Shown here: positions 24,991-26,856 of the stretch, in pieces
Layout of the letters: each line of letters starts with the position of its first letter
How positions within the stretch are numbered: position 1 is the first letter of the stretch
Origin: JADFOB01 sp964651325
GTDB lineage: Bacteria > Planctomycetota > Phycisphaerae > UBA1845
Length of the DNA stretch: 26,856 nucleotides
Assembly (NCBI GenBank): GCA_964651325.1
Contig: CAZYXP010000028.1
Location: 1-26,856 of the forward strand
Direction of reading: 5' to 3'
Program-made: the position numbers and the translations under genes
Notes under the pieces: generated by a model
What the model was told of the DNA's origin: nothing
Database searches by the model: none
The model's input: only the letters and a program-made list of their open reading frames with translations

Positions 24991-25764
24991 CTAGCCGGGG
25001 TGGGGATTTCGAGGGATGGAGATGGTGGCCGTCGTACCCTTGCCGAGAGTACTTTGAAGCGTCATTTCTCCGCCGTGTTCCTCCACGACGCGTCGCGTGA
25101 TGGACAGGCCAAGGCCGTTGCCGTCCGGCTTGGTCGAGACGAACGGGCGCATAATCCGGGCTTGGTCCTTACTCGAGATGCCCACGCCACTGTCGGTGAT
25201 CTGCATCGATACGTGTTCGGTGGTCCCGGAAGTCCCGATCGTGAGTGTTCCGCCATCGGGCATCGCCTGCTGGGCGTTGACCAGCAGATTGAGCAGTGCC
25301 TGACGAATCAGGTTTTCATCTAGGCAGCACCACAGGGGTTCCGGTTCATGCTGAAACTCGATGGGGATGCCCGCGTTCGTGGCCATGGGCTTGACGAATT
25401 CGACCAGCTCCCCCACCACGCGATTGACATCCACCGAAACCAGGTTCAAGCGACAAGGCCCGGCCAAGCGTAGGAATTCATCAAAAAGGCTTTGCAGACG
25501 TTTGGCCTCGTGGCTGAGCCGATCGACCTTAATCAGCGCCCGTCTTCGGACGTCTGAAAGTCGGGCGTCCGAATCGCTGAGATCCTCCGCGAGCAGCTTC
25601 AGGTTGATCATCATGGTGGAGAGCGGGTTGCGAAGCTCGTGGGCCAAGCCACCGGCAAGTTCCGCCATTTCGGCGACCATTTGTTCTTGCCGGGTCTTCC
25701 GGTCGTCCGATTCGGCCACGAGCAGGCACTCCCCACCGGTCGCAAACCAGTCCCGCTGGCGCAT
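24991..25764 (-). CDS. Soluble sensor histidine kinase, kinase core only
   Basis: From ATG 25764 the protein is 257 residues and consists almost only of the kinase core. The HisKA dimerisation helix has phosphoacceptor H42 in ELAGGLAHELRNPLSTMMINLKLL. The HATPase domain has the N-box LLNLLVNAQQAMPDGG, G1 DSGVGISS, F-box MRPFVSTK and G2 GNGLGLSITRRVVEEHGG. There is no transmembrane segment and only about 35 residues before HisKA (CLLVAESDDRKTRQEQM looks like the end of a PAS-type linker), so it may be a remnant or receive its signal from a partner. GGAAGG lies 9 bases before ATG 25764; in-frame starts at 25791 and 25797 lack a ribosome site. No response regulator is adjacent. Confidence 0.87.
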   Translation of the reverse strand: MRQRDWFATGGECLLVAESDDRKTRQEQMVAEMAELAGGLAHELRNPLSTMMINLKLLAEDLSDSDARLSDVRRRALIKVDRLSHEAKRLQSLFDEFLRLAGPCRLNLVSVDVNRVVGELVEFVKPMATNAGIPIEFQHEPEPLWCCLDENLIRQALLNLLVNAQQAMPDGGTLTIGTSGTTEHVSMQITDSGVGISSKDQARIMRPFVSTKPDGNGLGLSITRRVVEEHGGEMTLQSTLGKGTTATISIPRNPHPG

Positions 25765-25800
25765 GCCTGCGGACCTTCCGTCCGGTCGCATTTGCAATCG

Positions 25801-25877
25801 AATGTCACCGGGCTAGCGCCGCGGTGCTCTGACTCCAGCCCGCCTACGCAAGCCTTCGGATCACGCCCGGATTCTTA
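25801..25877. repeat. Third diverged copy of the dispersed intergenic repeat
   Basis: Positions 25802-25832 (ATGTCACCGGGCTAGCGCC...GGTGCTCTG) match 23442-23471 with a few substitutions and a 1-base indel. Further on, GCAAGCCTTCGGAT...CCGGATTC resembles GCAAGCCTGCGGAC...CCGGAACC at 23487-23510. The copy lies just upstream of the sensor kinase start. No gene is visible between 25765 and 26024. Confidence 0.55.
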
Positions 25878-25938
25878 CCACCAAAACACAAAGAGACCAA
25901 ATGAGGAGTTCGAGATGAAAAGACGCCTGTGGCGTGGG

Positions 25939-26003
25939 CCACGGTTCGCGGAACCCGAACCGTGGTGGCTGCCTCGGGCAAACGGATTTACCCGAGGCAG
26001 CCA
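25939..26003 (-). terminator. Two tandem perfect hairpins downstream of pnp
   Basis: A 13-bp perfect stem (25966-25978 with 25991-26003, TGGCTGCCTCGGG arm, 12-nt loop) directly abuts a 10-bp perfect stem (25939-25948 with 25956-25965, CCACGGTTCG arm, 7-nt loop). They begin 22 bases after the pnp stop. Neither is followed by a clear T-tract, so classical intrinsic termination is uncertain; they could instead protect the pnp mRNA 3' end or be a repeat. Confidence 0.5.
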
Positions 26004-26024
26004 TCGAATCACGATTCTAGATTG

Positions 26025-26856
26025 CTAGGCCGGGGAGCCTTCTTCGACTTCCACGGCTTTCCGCGACAGCTTGATCCGCCCCTGATTGTCGATGGCGATC
26101 ACCTTTACACGGACCGTATCGCCGATTTTGACAACCTCTTCGACGCTCTTGACGTACTCGCTGTCCAGCTCGCTGATGTGGCACAGGCCGTCTTGGCCCG
26201 GAACCACTTCGATAAACGCACCGAAATCCTTCACGCTGGTGACCCGACCGGTGTAGACTTTCCCGATCTTGACCTCGGCCGTAACTGCTTCAACCATTTC
26301 CATCGCCCGCATCGCATTGGCGGCGTCCACGCAGGCCACGTTGACGGTACCGTCGTCATTGATCTCGACTCGAGCGCCCGTCTCAGCCTCGATGGACTTG
26401 ATGTATTTGCCGCCAGGACCAATCACGCGGCCAATTTTTTCTGGATTGATCTTGACGGTGAGGATTCGAGGCGCGTACATGCTCGTATCCTTCCGCGGAG
26501 CCGCAAGCGCGGTCAGCATGTTGCGGAGGATTTCCAATCTCGCGTCGTGGGCAATTTTGAAAGCCTCGCAGACGATTTCCTGCGGCAAGCCCTTCCCCTT
26601 CAAGTCAACCTGCACGGCCGTGACGCCGCGCTGCGTTCCGGCGACCTTGAAGTCCATCTCGCCGAAATGATCCTCTTCGCCCAGGATATCGACGACCAGC
26701 TCGCGTTTGCCGCCCGATTCAAACATGCCCACCGAAATGCCCGCCACCGGCTGGCGGATGGGCACGCCGGCGGCCATGAGCGCCAGACATCCGCCGCACA
26801 CCCAGGCCATCCACATGGAGCCGTTGGAGCGCACACTCTCGCGCGAGTGCCCTGGA
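26025..26856 (-). CDS. pnp: Polynucleotide phosphorylase, C-terminal part (N-terminus outside window)
   Basis: PNPase degrades RNA 3' to 5' by phosphorolysis. The frame runs off the window end, so this is the end of the second RNase PH-like core domain plus the RNA-binding tail. Visible are SNGS...CGGCLALMAAGVPI, the metal-site segment EEDHFGEMDFKVAG (equivalents of E. coli D486, D492 and K494 kept), a KH domain with IGPGGKYIKSIEAETG, and an S1 domain (GKVYTGRVTSVKDFGAFIEV...GLCHISEL...GRIKLSRKA). The segment that is GSSSMAS in E. coli reads GSMWMAW here, replacing S438, S439 and S442. The tail is short and ends just after S1. Confidence 0.93.
   Translation of the reverse strand, partial: PGHSRESVRSNGSMWMAWVCGGCLALMAAGVPIRQPVAGISVGMFESGGKRELVVDILGEEDHFGEMDFKVAGTQRGVTAVQVDLKGKGLPQEIVCEAFKIAHDARLEILRNMLTALAAPRKDTSMYAPRILTVKINPEKIGRVIGPGGKYIKSIEAETGARVEINDDGTVNVACVDAANAMRAMEMVEAVTAEVKIGKVYTGRVTSVKDFGAFIEVVPGQDGLCHISELDSEYVKSVEEVVKIGDTVRVKVIAIDNQGRIKLSRKAVEVEEGSPA

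Overview
The window is about 26.9 kb of GC-rich DNA with bacterial gene organisation. It probably comes from a planctomycete-like member of the PVC group, perhaps Phycisphaerae. The pointers are inferential: a giant GreA with a long N-terminal extension of the kind known from Chlamydia, a FloA-type flotillin followed by a proline-rich protein with a short conserved-looking C-terminal tail, a tiny Gly-Gly-Cys lipoprotein, frequent GTG/TTG starts, and hairpin-rich dispersed intergenic repeats. No marker gene fixes the taxonomy. I see no transposase, phage gene or CRISPR array.

Layout. 2-1708: 3' part of floA, a hairpin-rich spacer, and a single-pass membrane protein. 2003-3961: membrane-bound hybrid histidine kinase. 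4016-7467 (minus): pabB-pabC-nif3-like operon, with para-aminobenzoate/folate synthesis as the clear theme. 7613-9177: a secreted protein with two SH3b repeats and a small lipoprotein. 9333-10334: gpsA (glycerol-3-phosphate for phospholipids). 10341-11000 (minus): a methyltransferase convergent with gpsA. 11162-19546: a plus-strand surface-polysaccharide locus with an ABC-2 permease (Wzm type), an ATPase with a C-terminal glycan-binding domain (Wzt type), four glycosyltransferases and a SAM methyltransferase. 19662-23050: the extended GreA and a divergent YchF-like NTPase. 23147-23220 (minus): tRNA-His. 23564-26856 (minus): SDR oxidoreductase, rpsU, a soluble sensor kinase and the 3' part of pnp.

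How the genes fit together. The 11-19.5 kb block reads as an ABC-transporter-dependent glycan pathway: cytoplasmic glycosyltransferases build the chain, a methyltransferase may modify it, and Wzm/Wzt export it. The flanks are mostly housekeeping genes for RNA metabolism, translation, folate and lipid precursors.

The points most worth a second look are the pnp segment, whose conserved phosphate-binding serines are replaced by Met-Trp; the divergent YchF-like protein lacking the catalytic-His position; the tRNA-His with an encoded A73; the GreA fusion; and a dispersed repeat present three times between 23.3 and 25.9 kb.
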